DNA of 7,113 nt from Aliikangiella sp964411875 (GTDB taxonomy: Bacteria > Pseudomonadota > Gammaproteobacteria > Enterobacterales > Kangiellaceae). The notes below the pieces were generated by a model. The model did not search any database and was not told the DNA's origin. It saw only the letters and a list, made by a program, of their open reading frames with translations. The position numbers and the translations under genes are program-made. Shown here one piece after another: positions 6,749 to 7,113 of this stretch. Numbering within the stretch: the stretch's first letter is position 1; the number at the start of each line of letters is the position of its first letter. The stretch is from NCBI GenBank assembly GCA_964411875.1, contig CAYPMT010000114.1:1-7113 (forward strand), read 5' to 3'.

Positions 6749-7113
6749 ATGAAAAATACTAAATTAATTTACGTTTTTTTAATGCTCATCGCAACTGCGA
6801 TGGTAAATACCTCTTGTAATAACTTAGAGGATGATGACCCTGGATTAATTGTAACCGTTGCAGACTTTTCATTGACGCTAGAAGAGGGTACGATCGCAGA
6901 TGGTGAGGTTATTGGACAAGTACGTGGAACTTCAAATCAGGGGTCTGTAAATTTTGAAATAACATCTCAAACCCCAACAGGGGCACTAACAATCGATCCA
7001 ACCATTGGTGAGCTGACCGTTGCGGATGTAAGTCATTTTATAAGTGACGAACAAATATCTGCCGTGGTTACCATCACCAAAGATGACATCGTAAAAACGT
7101 CGAATCTAAAGAT
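6749..7113 (+). CDS. Putative surface lipoprotein with cadherin-like sequence, N-terminal part (runs off the window)
   Basis: An ATG at 6749, 11 bp after the SusD stop, opens a frame that stays open to the window end (121 codons plus two bases). Residues 1-23 form a lipoprotein signal: MKNTKLIYVFLMLIATAMV, then NTSC with Cys23 as likely lipidation site. The following NNLEDDD is an acidic stretch of the kind that exports Bacteroidota lipoproteins to the cell surface. From about residue 34 the sequence looks like a cadherin-type beta-sandwich: ADFSLTLEEGTIADGEVIG, then GSVNFEITSQTPTGALTIDP, IGELTVADVSHF and ISAVVTITKDD. This matches the cadherin pattern of ending one repeat with 'x-G-x-L-T-V'. 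Position directly after susD suggests an accessory surface ligand-binding protein or an enzyme with an N-terminal adhesion-like domain; the rest of the gene is needed to decide. The reading frame and lipoprotein call are strong; the cadherin call is moderate. Confidence 0.8.
   Translation, partial: MKNTKLIYVFLMLIATAMVNTSCNNLEDDDPGLIVTVADFSLTLEEGTIADGEVIGQVRGTSNQGSVNFEITSQTPTGALTIDPTIGELTVADVSHFISDEQISAVVTITKDDIVKTSNLK

Overview
The window is a surface nutrient-uptake locus with its own trans-envelope signalling system. It almost certainly comes from a member of the Bacteroidota, probably a flavobacterium. The reasons are the adjacent SusC-like and SusD-like genes, the ECF sigma/FecR pair, AT-rich start regions without clear Shine-Dalgarno sequences, low GC, and lipoprotein signals of the Bacteroidota kind. 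The species and the imported substrate cannot be read from this sequence.

Layout. Positions 297-1 (minus strand) hold the first 99 codons of an ECF sigma factor whose C-terminal half lies outside the window. A 107-bp divergent region (298-404) separates it from a rightward set of genes: a FecR-type anti-sigma factor (405-1529), a short hairpin (1537-1560), a SusC-like TonB-dependent transporter with an N-terminal STN signalling domain (1609-5271), a SusD-like surface lipoprotein (5319-6737), and the beginning of a third lipoprotein with cadherin-like sequence (6749 to beyond the window end). The spacings of 79, 47 and 11 bp suggest one transcript, with the hairpin as a possible internal control or processing point.

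How the genes probably work together. SusD and the third lipoprotein would capture ligand at the cell surface, and the SusC barrel would import it using TonB energy. Ligand binding would be relayed by the STN domain of SusC to the periplasmic part of the anti-sigma factor, releasing the sigma factor to transcribe the locus. This follows established cell-surface signalling models (FecA/FecR/FecI and Bacteroides SusC/anti-sigma/ECF systems); the pairing of these particular proteins is inferred from gene order and domains.

Most of the window is a recognisable system type, and nothing in it demands a new mechanism. The points most worth a second look are the similar STN-like modules in the anti-sigma factor and the transporter, the divergent sigma gene, the hairpin before susC, and the unfinished cadherin-like lipoprotein. 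No tRNA, rRNA, CRISPR array, insertion sequence or broken gene was seen.
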